A DNA stretch of 64,000 bases from Embleya sp049739465 (GTDB lineage: Bacteria > Actinomycetota > Actinomycetes > Streptomycetales > Streptomycetaceae), in assembly GCF_049739465.1 (NCBI RefSeq), contig NZ_JBMHHY010000015.1, positions 124,001-188,000 on the forward strand, written 5' to 3'. The position numbers were made by a program, and so were the translations under genes. Shown here piece by piece: positions 1 to 8,312 of the stretch (its first letter is position 1; each line of letters opens with the position of its first letter). Under the pieces are notes generated by a model. The model saw only the letters and a list, made by a program, of their open reading frames with translations. It was not told where the DNA came from and did no database searches.

Positions 1-116
1 AACGGTCACGAAGGGCGTTCACTCGTTCAGCGGGCGCGAGGTGGTGTTCGTACTGCCGTCCGCACTCTCCCCGACTCCCCTCCCCGTGTCGGCACCGCCC
101 CCGTACGCTGTGGCGC

Positions 117-2249
117 ATGAGCTCGGAGATCACATTTCCCCGGCAATACGCCCGCACGCAGCGCTTCACCCAGGGCGCTCCACGCGGCTTCGGCGTCGCC
201 GCCGGCCGGATCACCTTCCTGCGGTCCAAGGCCGCCGACGACTCCACCACCTGCCTGTGGGTGCTCGATCCGGACACCGGCACGGAACGCCTGGTGGCCG
301 ACCCCTCGGTGCTGCTCGGCGGCGCGGCCGAGGATCTGTCCGCCGAGGAGCGGGCCCGGCGCGAGCGCAGTCGCGAGGGGGCGGCCGGCATCGTCGGTTA
401 CGCGCTCGACAGCGCGGGCGACCTGGCCGCTTTCACCCTTTCGGGCCGGCTGTTCGTGGTGTCCCTGTCGGCCGACGCGGCCCCGCGCGAGCTGACCGTG
501 CCCGGTCCGGTGATCGATCCGCGCCCCTCCCCCACCGGGACGCACATCGCCTATGTGGCCGCCGGCGCGCTGCGTGTGGTGGCCGTCGACGGCTCGGCCG
601 ACCGCGCGCTCGCCGAGCCCGACGGGGACGAGGTCACCTGGGGTCTGGCCGAGTTCATCGCGGCCGAGGAGATGTCCCGCTTCCGGGGCTACTGGTGGGC
701 CCCCGACGGCTCGGCGCTGATCGTGGCGCGCGTGGACAACACGCCCGTGGACCGCTGGTGGATCAGCGATCCCGCCAACCCGGCCGCCGCGCCGAGCGAG
801 GTGGCCTATCCGGCCGCCGGCACCCCCAACGCCGAGGTCACCGCGTGGCTGATCGGCCTGGACGGCACCCGTACCGAACTGGCCTGGGACCACGCCGCCC
901 ACCCCTACCTGGCGAGTGTGCACTGGTCGGCGGGCGGCGATCCGCTGCTGAGCGTGCAGCCGCGCGACCAGAAGCAGTTGCGCACCCTCGCCGTCGACCT
1001 CGTCGCCGGGACCACCCGCGAGCTGCACACCGAGACCGACGATGTGTGGATCGACCTGGTCCCGGGTGTGCCCGCCTGGACGCCGGACGGTCGGCTGGTC
1101 CGGTTGGTCGACGCCGACGGCGCGCGTCGTGTGGTGGTCGCCGACAAGGAGCTGACCGACCGGCGCCTGTTCGTCCGGGCGATCCTGGACATCGCCGACG
1201 AGGACGTGTTGATCACCGCGTCCGCCGGGACCGACGCGAGCACCCCCGAGATCGGCGAGGTCCACGTCTACCGGGTCGCCGCCGACGGGGTCACCCGGGT
1301 GAGCACCGAGCCGGGCGTACACACAGCGGTGCGCTCGGGTGCCACCACCGTCCTGGTGTCCAGCTCCCTGGAGCGGTTCGGGGCCCGGGTCACCGTGCTC
1401 CGGGACGGCGCCGGGCTCGCCACGATCACCTCGTACGCGGCCACCCCCGTGCTCACCGCGCGAGTCGAGCTGCTGCGCGCCGGGGAGCGTGGCATCCCGT
1501 GCGCGCTGCTCCTGCCGACCGGGTTCGACCCGGCGTCCGGCGAGCGGCTGCCGGTGTTGATGGACCCGTACGGCGGCCCGCACGGCCCGCGGGTACTCGC
1601 CGCGCACAACCCGCATCTGACCTCGCAGTGGTTCGCCGACCAGGGCTTCGCGGTGCTCGTCGCGGACGGCCGGGGCACGCCGGGCCACTCGCCCGAGTGG
1701 GAGAAGTCGATCCACCTGGACCTGGGCCCGATCAGCCTCCAGGACCAGGTGGACGCGCTGCACGCGGTGGCGGCGGAGCGGCCGTGGCTGGACACCACGC
1801 GGGTGGGCATCCGGGGCTGGTCCTACGGCGGCTACCTCTCGGCGCTGGCCGTGTTGCGCCGGCCCGACGTGTTCCACGCGGCGGTGGCCGGGGCGCCGGT
1901 CACCGACATGGCGCTCTACGACACGCACTACACCGAGCGCTACCTGGGCGTGCCCGCCGAGCAGCCGGCCGCCTACCGGCGCAACTCCCTTGTCACCGGT
2001 ACCGAGTTGGGCGAGGTCGCGGCCGGCCGCCGGCCGCTGATGCTGGTGCACGGCCTGGCCGACGACAACGTGGTGGTGGCCCACACCCTGCGGCTGAGCA
2101 GCGCACTGCTGGCGGCGGGTTATCCGCACGAGGTACTGCCGCTGTCCGGGGTCACCCACATGACGCCGCAGGAGCAGGTCGCGGAGAATCTGCTGCTGCT
2201 CCAGGTCGACTTCCTGCACCGCGCGCTGGCCCGACCCGCGAGCGACTGA
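117..2249 (+). CDS. S9 family (DPP IV-like) prolyl oligopeptidase
   Basis: This 710-residue protein is a serine peptidase of the S9B/DPP IV type, which cleaves short peptides, typically after proline. The first ~450 residues look like the beta-propeller domain and the last ~250 form the alpha/beta-hydrolase domain. The catalytic triad is visible: Ser569 in GWSYGG, Asp649 or Asp650 in HGLADDNV, and His681 in GVTHM. No signal peptide is seen, so it is probably cytoplasmic; it could degrade peptides brought in by the importers downstream, which is inference. The ATG at 117 gives a normal family length, but no convincing ribosome site precedes it. The gene ends against a strong terminator shared with the convergent arsR-like gene. 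Confidence 0.93.
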   Translation: MSSEITFPRQYARTQRFTQGAPRGFGVAAGRITFLRSKAADDSTTCLWVLDPDTGTERLVADPSVLLGGAAEDLSAEERARRERSREGAAGIVGYALDSAGDLAAFTLSGRLFVVSLSADAAPRELTVPGPVIDPRPSPTGTHIAYVAAGALRVVAVDGSADRALAEPDGDEVTWGLAEFIAAEEMSRFRGYWWAPDGSALIVARVDNTPVDRWWISDPANPAAAPSEVAYPAAGTPNAEVTAWLIGLDGTRTELAWDHAAHPYLASVHWSAGGDPLLSVQPRDQKQLRTLAVDLVAGTTRELHTETDDVWIDLVPGVPAWTPDGRLVRLVDADGARRVVVADKELTDRRLFVRAILDIADEDVLITASAGTDASTPEIGEVHVYRVAADGVTRVSTEPGVHTAVRSGATTVLVSSSLERFGARVTVLRDGAGLATITSYAATPVLTARVELLRAGERGIPCALLLPTGFDPASGERLPVLMDPYGGPHGPRVLAAHNPHLTSQWFADQGFAVLVADGRGTPGHSPEWEKSIHLDLGPISLQDQVDALHAVAAERPWLDTTRVGIRGWSYGGYLSALAVLRRPDVFHAAVAGAPVTDMALYDTHYTERYLGVPAEQPAAYRRNSLVTGTELGEVAAGRRPLMLVHGLADDNVVVAHTLRLSSALLAAGYPHEVLPLSGVTHMTPQEQVAENLLLLQVDFLHRALARPASD

Positions 2250-2264
2250 CCCGCCCCCGACCCG

Positions 2265-2300
2265 ACCGGGCCCGCACTCCGCACGGAGTGCGGGCCCGGT
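2265..2300. terminator. bidirectional terminator between S9 peptidase and ArsR gene
   Basis: A perfect 17-bp stem (2265-2281 with 2284-2300) closes on a 2-base loop. It lies between two convergent genes and reaches into the stop codon of the minus-strand ArsR gene. There is no long T-tract, as is usual in streptomycetes. Confidence 0.75.
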
Positions 2301-2635
2301 CACGTTTTCCGGGCAACCTCGTCGGCGTTGGCCAGCACCGCGTCCAGCAGGCCGGGGAAGCGCTCGTCCAAGTCGCCTCGGCGCAACATCAGATAGCGGT
2401 TGCGGCCCGCGATCCGCACCCGGACCACGCCCAACTCGCGAAGCGTCTTCTGGTGGTGCGAGACCGTCGACTTGTGCAGGCCGCGCAGTTCCTCGGGCAC
2501 CTCGGAGCAGGAGTGCTCGGCGTCGTCCGCGTAGAGCTCGACCAGTCGCAGTCGGGCCGGATCGGCCAGCGCCCCCAGCACGTCGCCCAGCCGCAGCTGC
2601 CCGGTCGTGGGGTGCGGCAGATCGCGTTCGGTCAT
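2300..2635 (-). CDS. ArsR-family winged-helix transcriptional repressor
   Basis: This 111-residue protein has the length and fold pattern of ArsR/SmtB repressors: an N-terminal helix (LGDVLGALADPARLRLVELY), a recognition region around HKSTVSHHQKTLRELGVV, and a C-terminal beta wing with RNRYLMLRRGDLDERFPG. A Cys sits in HSCSE, but the CVC metal motif of ArsR proper is absent, so the inducer is probably an organic compound rather than arsenite. It is divergent from an MFS pump, and a perfect 12-bp inverted repeat lies in the shared 160-bp spacer, so it most likely represses that pump and perhaps itself. Confidence 0.88.
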   Translation of the reverse strand: MTERDLPHPTTGQLRLGDVLGALADPARLRLVELYADDAEHSCSEVPEELRGLHKSTVSHHQKTLRELGVVRVRIAGRNRYLMLRRGDLDERFPGLLDAVLANADEVARKT

Positions 2636-2716
2636 GCCGACTCACCTCCCTGCGTCGATCCTACGATCCCCGCCGATCTTCACCGCGCCCGCCGCGTCGT
2701 CCCGGCATCGAATGCT

Positions 2717-2775
2717 TTGATTGTTTGACAACCATCATTCTAACTGCTTCGGTTTGACTGACATCAAACAATCAA
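2717..2775. promoter_or_regulatory. divergent promoter region with ArsR-type operator dyad
   Basis: TTGATTGTTTGA at 2717-2728 is repeated as its exact reverse complement TCAAACAATCAA at 2764-2775. A tighter dyad, GTTTGA-N6-TCAAAC, lies at 2752-2769. A TTGACA hexamer at 2725-2730 could be a -35 box for the MFS gene, but no good -10 is seen. The region is visibly AT-rich in a GC-rich surrounding and sits between the divergent arsR-like and MFS genes, as expected for an operator. Confidence 0.65.
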
Positions 2776-2795
2776 CCGGTTCCGAAGGTGGTTCC

Positions 2796-3998
2796 ATGCG
2801 GCTCCTCGTACTGGCGCTCGGTTCGTTCGCCATCGGCATGGACGGGTTCGTCTTCGCCGGCATCCTCGGCGACGTCGGCACCGACCTCGACGTCTCCACG
2901 GGTGCCGCCGGCCAACTCGTCACCGTCTTCGCACTCGGCTACGCCGTACTCGCGCCGCTGCTCGCGGCGGCCACCGGGCGCTGGCCCCGACGGCGGGTGG
3001 TGCTGACCGCGATGGCCCTGTTCAGCGCGGGCAACGTGCTCACCGCGATCGCCCCGAACTACGGTGTGGCGCTGGCCAGTCGACTCATCGCCGCCGCAGG
3101 GGCGGCGATGTTCCTGCCGAACGCGGCGACCAGCGCGGCGGCCCTGGTGGCGCCGGAGCGCCGGGCCCGGGCGCTCGCGGTGATCTCCGGCGGGAACAGC
3201 GCCTCGCTCGTGCTCGGCGCACCGTTCGGCACCTGGCTCGGCGGGGCGCACGGCTGGCGCAGCACCATGTGGGTGATCGCCGGACTCGGGGTGCTCGCGG
3301 TGGTCGGCATGGCGGTCAGCCTGGGCACCGTCCCGGCCGGTCCCGTGCCCGGACTGCGCGACCGGCTGCGCCCGTTGACCGATCGCCGGGTCCTGCTCAT
3401 CCAGTCGGTCACGTTCGTCACCTTCCTCGGCGCCTTCACCGCCTACCCCTACCTCGGCGACGTGCTCGCCTCGGCCGGCGCCGGACACGGCGGCCCGCTC
3501 GCCTGGGCGCTGCTGGTCTTCGGCGTCGGCGCGGTGGTGGGCACCACGCTGGCCGGTCGGATGGTGGACCGCTTCGGCGCCGATCGCACCGTCGTCCTGG
3601 CCGTGGTCGGCATCACCGCGTCACTGCTGCTGATGATCCTCGCCCGGCACTCCTACCCGGCCGCGCTCGTGGTGCTGGTGTTGTGGGGCATCACCGGCTG
3701 GCAGATCGTGGTGGCCCAGCAACACCGGCTGATCTCGCTCGACCCGGCGAGCGCGGCGGTGACCGTATCGCTCAACGGCGCGGGCCAGTTCCTCGGCGTC
3801 TCGCTCGGCGGCGCACTCGGCGGCGCGACGGTGGCCCCGCTCGGCGGCGGCGGGCTGACCGCGCTGGCCGCCGGGATCGACGTGCTGGCCTGCATGCTGG
3901 TCGTGCTCTCGGTCCGTCTTGTGGTCATCCCCGATCGCACGCGCACCGCGCCCGCCCGGCCCGAGCAGCCCGCGCCGGTCGTCGCGACCGAGGCCTGA
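2796..3998 (+). CDS. MFS transporter, drug:proton antiporter (DHA1) type
   Basis: A 400-residue inner-membrane protein with about 12 hydrophobic segments and the MFS pattern, including the loop after TM2 (ATGRWPRRRVVL) and RFGADRTVVL in the middle loop. It resembles chloramphenicol or sugar-efflux type DHA1 pumps; the substrate cannot be read from the sequence. The ATG at 2796 is chosen because GAAGGTGG lies just upstream and the protein then starts directly at the first membrane segment; an ATG 25 codons earlier lies inside the operator region. Its divergent ArsR neighbour is the likely repressor. Confidence 0.88.
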   Translation: MRLLVLALGSFAIGMDGFVFAGILGDVGTDLDVSTGAAGQLVTVFALGYAVLAPLLAAATGRWPRRRVVLTAMALFSAGNVLTAIAPNYGVALASRLIAAAGAAMFLPNAATSAAALVAPERRARALAVISGGNSASLVLGAPFGTWLGGAHGWRSTMWVIAGLGVLAVVGMAVSLGTVPAGPVPGLRDRLRPLTDRRVLLIQSVTFVTFLGAFTAYPYLGDVLASAGAGHGGPLAWALLVFGVGAVVGTTLAGRMVDRFGADRTVVLAVVGITASLLLMILARHSYPAALVVLVLWGITGWQIVVAQQHRLISLDPASAAVTVSLNGAGQFLGVSLGGALGGATVAPLGGGGLTALAAGIDVLACMLVVLSVRLVVIPDRTRTAPARPEQPAPVVATEA

Positions 3999-4024
3999 CC
4001 CGGCCGGGACCACCCCACAACGCG

Positions 4025-4066
4025 CCGGCGCCCGCCGTTCCCCGATCGGGAAGCGGCGGGCGCCGG
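4025..4066. terminator. bidirectional terminator between MFS gene and peptide ABC operon
   Basis: A 13-bp GC stem (4025-4037 with 4054-4066) is extended inward by TTCCC/GGGAA pairing. It lies between the convergent MFS gene and the last gene of the first oligopeptide operon. Confidence 0.75.
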
Positions 4067-4082
4067 TGCGTCGGTGCGCGGT

Positions 4083-5165
4083 TCAGCTCGCGCCGACGAT
4101 GTCCTTCTCCTCGGCGAAGTGGCACGCGCTGTCGTGCGCGCCCTGGCCGGAGAGCCCCTTCTGGATCTGCAGCAGCGGTTCCTGCTCGGCGCAGATGTCC
4201 TGCGCCTTCCAGCACCGGGTACGGAACCGGCAGCCCGACGGCGGGTTCGCCGGCGACGGCACGTCACCGGTGAGGATGATCCGCTCGCGGTGCTCGCGCC
4301 CGTCCGGGTTGGGCACCGGCACCGCGGACAGCAACGCCTGGGTGTACGGGTGCGTCGGGTGGTCGTAGATCTGCTCGTCGGTGCCGATCTCGGCGATCCG
4401 ACCCAGGTACATCACCGCGACCCGGTCCGAGATGTGCCGCACCACGGACAGGTCGTGCGCGATGAACAGGTAGGACAGGCCCAGTTCGTTCTGCAGCTTC
4501 TCCAGCAGGTTGACCACCTGCGCCTGCACCGACACGTCCAGCGCGGAGACCGGCTCGTCCGCGATGATGATCTCCGGGTTGAGCGCCAGGCCCCGGGCGA
4601 TCCCGATGCGCTGGCGCTGGCCGCCGGAGAACTGGTGTGGATACCGGTTGATGTGCTCCGGGTTCAGCCCCACCAGGTCGAGCAGTTCCTGCACCCGCCG
4701 CTTGCGGTCGCCCCTGGGCGCGACCTCGGGGTGGATGTCGTACGGCTCGCCGATGATGTCGGCGACCGTCATCCGCGGGTTCAGCGAGGTGTACGGGTCC
4801 TGGAAGACCATCTGGATGTTGCGGCGCACCGCCTTGAGCGCACGACCGGACAACTTCGCCAGGTCGTCGCCCTTGTACAGGACGCTGCCCTTGGTGATCG
4901 GCTCCAGGTTCATCAGCAGTCGGGCGACCGTCGACTTGCCACAGCCCGACTCGCCGACCAGACCGAGGGTCTCGCCCTTCATCAGGTCGAAGGTCACGCC
5001 GTCGACGGCCTTGACCGCGCCGATCTTCTTCTGGAAGAGGATGCCCTGGGTGATCGGGAAGTGCTTGACCAGCCCGCGCACCTGAAGGATCGGCTCGCCC
5101 TGCGCGACCGGCTGGACGGCCTTGTGCAGCTCGGCGTTGGTCGCGCCGTTCGGGGACTCAGCCAC
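4083..5165 (-). CDS. oligopeptide ABC transporter ATP-binding protein (OppF/DppF type)
   Basis: A 360-residue ATPase that powers peptide import. Visible are Walker A (GESGCGKST), the ABC signature (SGGQRQRIGIARGLA), Walker B (IIIADEPVSALD) and the C-terminal oligopeptide-ATPase domain with its Cys cluster (GCRFRTRCWKAQDIC, later SACHF). In mycobacterial homologues that cluster can bind an iron-sulfur centre. It begins with GTG and overlaps the TGA of the upstream ATPase by 8 bases, so the two are translationally coupled. It is the last gene of a five-gene operon (SBP, permease, permease, ATPase, ATPase) transcribed right to left. The operon lies directly downstream of a BldK-type operon, the same arrangement I recall for S. 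coelicolor. Confidence 0.93.
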   Translation of the reverse strand: MAESPNGATNAELHKAVQPVAQGEPILQVRGLVKHFPITQGILFQKKIGAVKAVDGVTFDLMKGETLGLVGESGCGKSTVARLLMNLEPITKGSVLYKGDDLAKLSGRALKAVRRNIQMVFQDPYTSLNPRMTVADIIGEPYDIHPEVAPRGDRKRRVQELLDLVGLNPEHINRYPHQFSGGQRQRIGIARGLALNPEIIIADEPVSALDVSVQAQVVNLLEKLQNELGLSYLFIAHDLSVVRHISDRVAVMYLGRIAEIGTDEQIYDHPTHPYTQALLSAVPVPNPDGREHRERIILTGDVPSPANPPSGCRFRTRCWKAQDICAEQEPLLQIQKGLSGQGAHDSACHFAEEKDIVGAS

Positions 5166-6201
5166 GGACTTCTCCCTCCATCACGGTCTCCCAGAAGTGG
5201 CACGCGCTGCCCCGACCGACCGAGATCTCGTGCAGCGGCGGAATGTCGGTGCGGCACACGTCCTGCGCGTACGGGCAGCGCGGGTTGAACGCGCAGCCGG
5301 ACGGGATGCGCATCAGGTTCGGCGGCAGACCCTTGATCGCGTAGAGCTCGCGACCCTTGTGGTCCAGGCGCGGAATCGACTCGAGGAGACCCTTGGTGTA
5401 CGGGTGCGTCGGCTGCCGGTACAACTCGCGCACCGGCGCCTGCTCGACGATCCGGCCCGCGTACATGACCGCGATCTTGTCCGCGACGTCGGCGACCACA
5501 CCGAGGTCGTGGGTGATCAGGATCAGGCCCATGTTGCGCTCGCGCTGCAGCTCCGCGAGCAGGTCCATGACCTGGGCCTGCACGGTCACATCCAGTGCGG
5601 TGGTCGGCTCGTCCGCGATGATCAGCTCGGGGTCGAGCGCGAGCGCCATCGCGATCATGATGCGCTGACGCATACCGCCGGAGAACTGGTGCGGGTAGTC
5701 GTTCACCCGGTCCTTGGCCGCCGGGATGCGCACCTGGTCCATCAGCTCGATGGACTTGAGCTTGGCGTCCTTGCGGGACATCCCGCGGTGCACGGTGAAC
5801 ATCTCGGCCAGCTGGAAGCCGACCGAGTACACCGGGTTGAGCGCGGAGAGCGCGTCCTGGAAGATCATCGAGATCTTCTGGCCGCGGATCTTCCGGCGCT
5901 CCTCCTTGGACATCTTGAGCATGTCCTTGCCGTGGAAGCGGATCTCACCACCGGTGATGTGCCCCGGCGGCATGTCCAGGATGCCCATGATCGTCTGCGC
6001 GGTCACCGACTTGCCGGACCCGGACTCGCCGAGTACCGCGAGCGTCTCGCCGGCGCTGACGTCGTACGAGACACCGTTGATCGCCTTGGCCACACCGTCG
6101 CGGGTGCGGAACTCGACGTGCAGGTTGTCCACTTCGAGCAGTGGCCCGGCGCCGGCCCGGTCCGATCCCTCGGGCTTGTTCTTCGTGTCGGTCTTCGTCA
6201 C
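5158..6201 (-). CDS. oligopeptide ABC transporter ATP-binding protein (OppD/DppD type)
   Basis: A 347-residue partner ATPase with Walker A (GESGSGKSVTAQ), signature (SGGMRQRIMIAMALA), Walker B (LIIADEPTTALDVT) and the C-terminal Cys motif (GCAFNPRCPYAQDVC). The GKSVT and FSGGMRQR variants are typical of the OppD subgroup, against GKSTV and SGGQRQR in the OppF partner. It follows the permease gene by 16 bases and overlaps the next ATPase gene. It should form the heterodimeric motor of the first peptide importer in this window. Confidence 0.93.
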   Translation of the reverse strand: MTKTDTKNKPEGSDRAGAGPLLEVDNLHVEFRTRDGVAKAINGVSYDVSAGETLAVLGESGSGKSVTAQTIMGILDMPPGHITGGEIRFHGKDMLKMSKEERRKIRGQKISMIFQDALSALNPVYSVGFQLAEMFTVHRGMSRKDAKLKSIELMDQVRIPAAKDRVNDYPHQFSGGMRQRIMIAMALALDPELIIADEPTTALDVTVQAQVMDLLAELQRERNMGLILITHDLGVVADVADKIAVMYAGRIVEQAPVRELYRQPTHPYTKGLLESIPRLDHKGRELYAIKGLPPNLMRIPSGCAFNPRCPYAQDVCRTDIPPLHEISVGRGSACHFWETVMEGEVRG

Positions 6202-6217
6202 TTGTCTGTCCCCTCCC

Positions 6218-7231
6218 TCAGCGGAGCTTCGGGTCGAGGGCGTCGCGCACCGCGTCGCCGAGCAGGATGAAGCTGAACACCGTGACCGAGAGGAAGATCG
6301 ACGGGAAGATCAGCTGGTACGGCGAGTCGCGCAGCGCGGTGGTCGCGGAGCTGATGTCCGCACCCCAGGAGATCTCGGTCGGCGGCAGGCCGATGCCGAG
6401 GAACGACAGCGTGGCCTCGGTGGCGATGAACGTGCCGAGCGAGATGGTCGCGACCACGATCACCGGGGCGATCGCGTTCGGCAGCACGTGTCGACCCAGG
6501 ATCCGCGGAGTGCCGGCACCGAGCGCTCGGGCCGCCACCACGTAGTCGGACTTCTTCACGGTGATCACCGAGCCGCGCATGATGCGCGCGATCTGCATCC
6601 AACCGAAGATGCCGAGCGCGGCGACCACGGTCCATACGGTGCGGTCCTTGAACGAGCTCATGAACACCAGCGCCGCGAGCAGCAGCGGGATGCCGAAGAA
6701 GATGTCCGTGACCCGGGCCAGGATCGAGTCGAGCCAGCCGCCGAAGTAGCCGGACAGCGCGCCGATGAGCCCGCCGATGACCACGATCAGCGCGGTCGTG
6801 GCGGTGCCGACGATGATCGACGCGCGGGCACCGAACACGGTGCGGGCGTAGACATCGCAACCCTGGACGTTGGTACCGAACCAGTGGTCTCCCGACGGGT
6901 CCTGATTGGTGTCCAGGATCGGGCAGTGCCGCGGGTCGATGTCGGTGAACACGCCCGGGAAGAACGCCATGAAGAGCAGGAACAGGAGCAGCACACCCGA
7001 GATGTAGAAGCTCGCACTGTGCCGAAGCTCGCGCCATGCCTCGCCCCACGCCCCGCGGGGTTTGTCCTGGCGCCCCTGAACGTCCGGCGCGGCGTACGCG
7101 CCGCGCTTCTCGAGGGTGTAGCCCTCTTCGTCCGCCAACATCAGACCGGGGTTCTCGATCGAGCCGAACTGAGCCTGTTCCTGGCTGCCGGTGGGCAGTT
7201 GTTCGCGCTGCTGCTTGTTCATGTCAGGCAT
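6218..7231 (-). CDS. oligopeptide ABC transporter permease (OppC/DppC type)
   Basis: A 337-residue integral membrane permease. A cytoplasmic N-terminal extension of ~85 residues precedes the first membrane helix (FYISGVLLLFLLFMAFFPGV). The EAA loop is seen as VVAARALGAGTPRILGRHVLPN, split here as VVAARALGAG and RHVLPNAIAP, followed by the OppC hallmark ATLSFLGIGLPP. The start at 7231 overlaps the stop of the upstream permease by 8 bases; a second Met three codons later is possible. It pairs with the OppB-type permease to form the membrane channel. Confidence 0.92.
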   Translation of the reverse strand: MPDMNKQQREQLPTGSQEQAQFGSIENPGLMLADEEGYTLEKRGAYAAPDVQGRQDKPRGAWGEAWRELRHSASFYISGVLLLFLLFMAFFPGVFTDIDPRHCPILDTNQDPSGDHWFGTNVQGCDVYARTVFGARASIIVGTATTALIVVIGGLIGALSGYFGGWLDSILARVTDIFFGIPLLLAALVFMSSFKDRTVWTVVAALGIFGWMQIARIMRGSVITVKKSDYVVAARALGAGTPRILGRHVLPNAIAPVIVVATISLGTFIATEATLSFLGIGLPPTEISWGADISSATTALRDSPYQLIFPSIFLSVTVFSFILLGDAVRDALDPKLR

Positions 7232-8153
7232 ACCGGATCCTCGGGTCCAGGACGGCGTACAGCAGGTCGACGAGCAGGTTCATGACCAGATAGATCATCA
7301 CCAGCGCCGCCACCGCGCCGACCACTGTCGCGCTCTCGTGCTTGGTGACCGCGAGGTAGATCAGCCGGCCGACGCCGTCGACGTTGAAGATGCCCTCGGT
7401 CACGATCGCGCCGGCCATCAGCGCGCCGAGGTCGGCGCCCAGGAACGTCACCACGGGGATGAGCGAGTTGCGCAGCAGGTGGCGGGTGACCACACGGTGC
7501 CGCGGCAGGCCCTTGGCGGTGGCCGTACGCACGTAGTCCGCGCGCAGGTTCTCCGCGACGCTGGTTCGGGTCAACCGGGCGACGAACGCCAGGGACAGCG
7601 AACCGAGCACCATGCCGGGCAGGAGCAACTGGCTCCAGGTCGCGTCGCCCACACTCGCGGTGGCCTCGAAGATGCCCCACTCGGAGCCGAGCCAGAACTG
7701 CGCGACGGTGCCGAGCACGAAGACCGGGATCGAGATGACCACCAGCGTGCCCGCGAGCACCAGGGTGTCGGCGATCTTGCCCCGGCGCAGGCCGGACAAC
7801 AGACCCAGGCCGACACCGATGACGACCTCGATCGCGAACGCGATCGCGCCGAGCCGGATCGACACCGGGAAGGCCCGCTTGAGCTCGTCGGCTACGGGAC
7901 GGCCGTTGAAGCTGGTCCCGAAATTACCTTGGACGAGGTCTTTGATGTAGTACCAGTACTGCGTGATCAGCGGGTCGTCCAAGTGGAACTCGGCCCGCTT
8001 CTGTCGCACGAAGACAGGGTCGGCACCCTTGTCGCCGAACATGGCCGCGATGGGGTCGCCACCGAGCTGGTACACCATGTAATAAATCAAGAACGTGGTC
8101 CCGATGAACACCGGGATCATCTGGAGCAGTCGCCGTACGACATATCGCCCCAT
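7224..8153 (-). CDS. oligopeptide ABC transporter permease (OppB/DppB type)
   Basis: A 309-residue permease with the typical OppB N-terminus (MGRYVVRRLLQMIPVFIG), about six membrane helices and the EAA loop around YVRTATAKGLPRHRVV. It ends with the DPRIRY motif common in this family. It is the second gene of the operon and is separated from the solute-binding-protein gene by 159 bases containing a strong hairpin. Confidence 0.92.
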   Translation of the reverse strand: MGRYVVRRLLQMIPVFIGTTFLIYYMVYQLGGDPIAAMFGDKGADPVFVRQKRAEFHLDDPLITQYWYYIKDLVQGNFGTSFNGRPVADELKRAFPVSIRLGAIAFAIEVVIGVGLGLLSGLRRGKIADTLVLAGTLVVISIPVFVLGTVAQFWLGSEWGIFEATASVGDATWSQLLLPGMVLGSLSLAFVARLTRTSVAENLRADYVRTATAKGLPRHRVVTRHLLRNSLIPVVTFLGADLGALMAGAIVTEGIFNVDGVGRLIYLAVTKHESATVVGAVAALVMIYLVMNLLVDLLYAVLDPRIRYA

Positions 8154-8251
8154 GCCAGCCTCCTGCTGTCGTCATCGGCCCGAAGCGGGGGATCGGACCC
8201 GGGCCGGCGTCGTGGATCGCACGTCACCGGCCCGGCCCGTCACCGCCAAGA

Positions 8252-8281
8252 TCCGGCCGCACCGATTGCGGTGCGGCCGGA
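8252..8281 (-). terminator. intra-operon hairpin after the solute-binding-protein gene
   Basis: A perfect 13-bp stem (8252-8264 with 8269-8281) with loop ATTG lies ~30 bases downstream of the SBP stop codon and ~100 bases before the permease start. In such a position it most likely acts as a partial terminator or mRNA-stabilising element, giving more binding protein than permease. The second peptide operon has the same element at the same place. Confidence 0.7.
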
Positions 8282-8312
8282 CCGTGGTCGGTGCCGGGTC
8301 ATGTCCGGATCA

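Noticed and set aside
1..116. Possible end of an upstream gene at the left edge
   Set aside because: More than one frame stays open and none shows recognisable protein sequence, so nothing can be supported.
27..2728. Very long open frames on both strands over the S9 peptidase gene
   Set aside because: They are Arg/Pro/Gly-rich shadows of the real gene caused by high GC; only the 117-2249 frame has family motifs.
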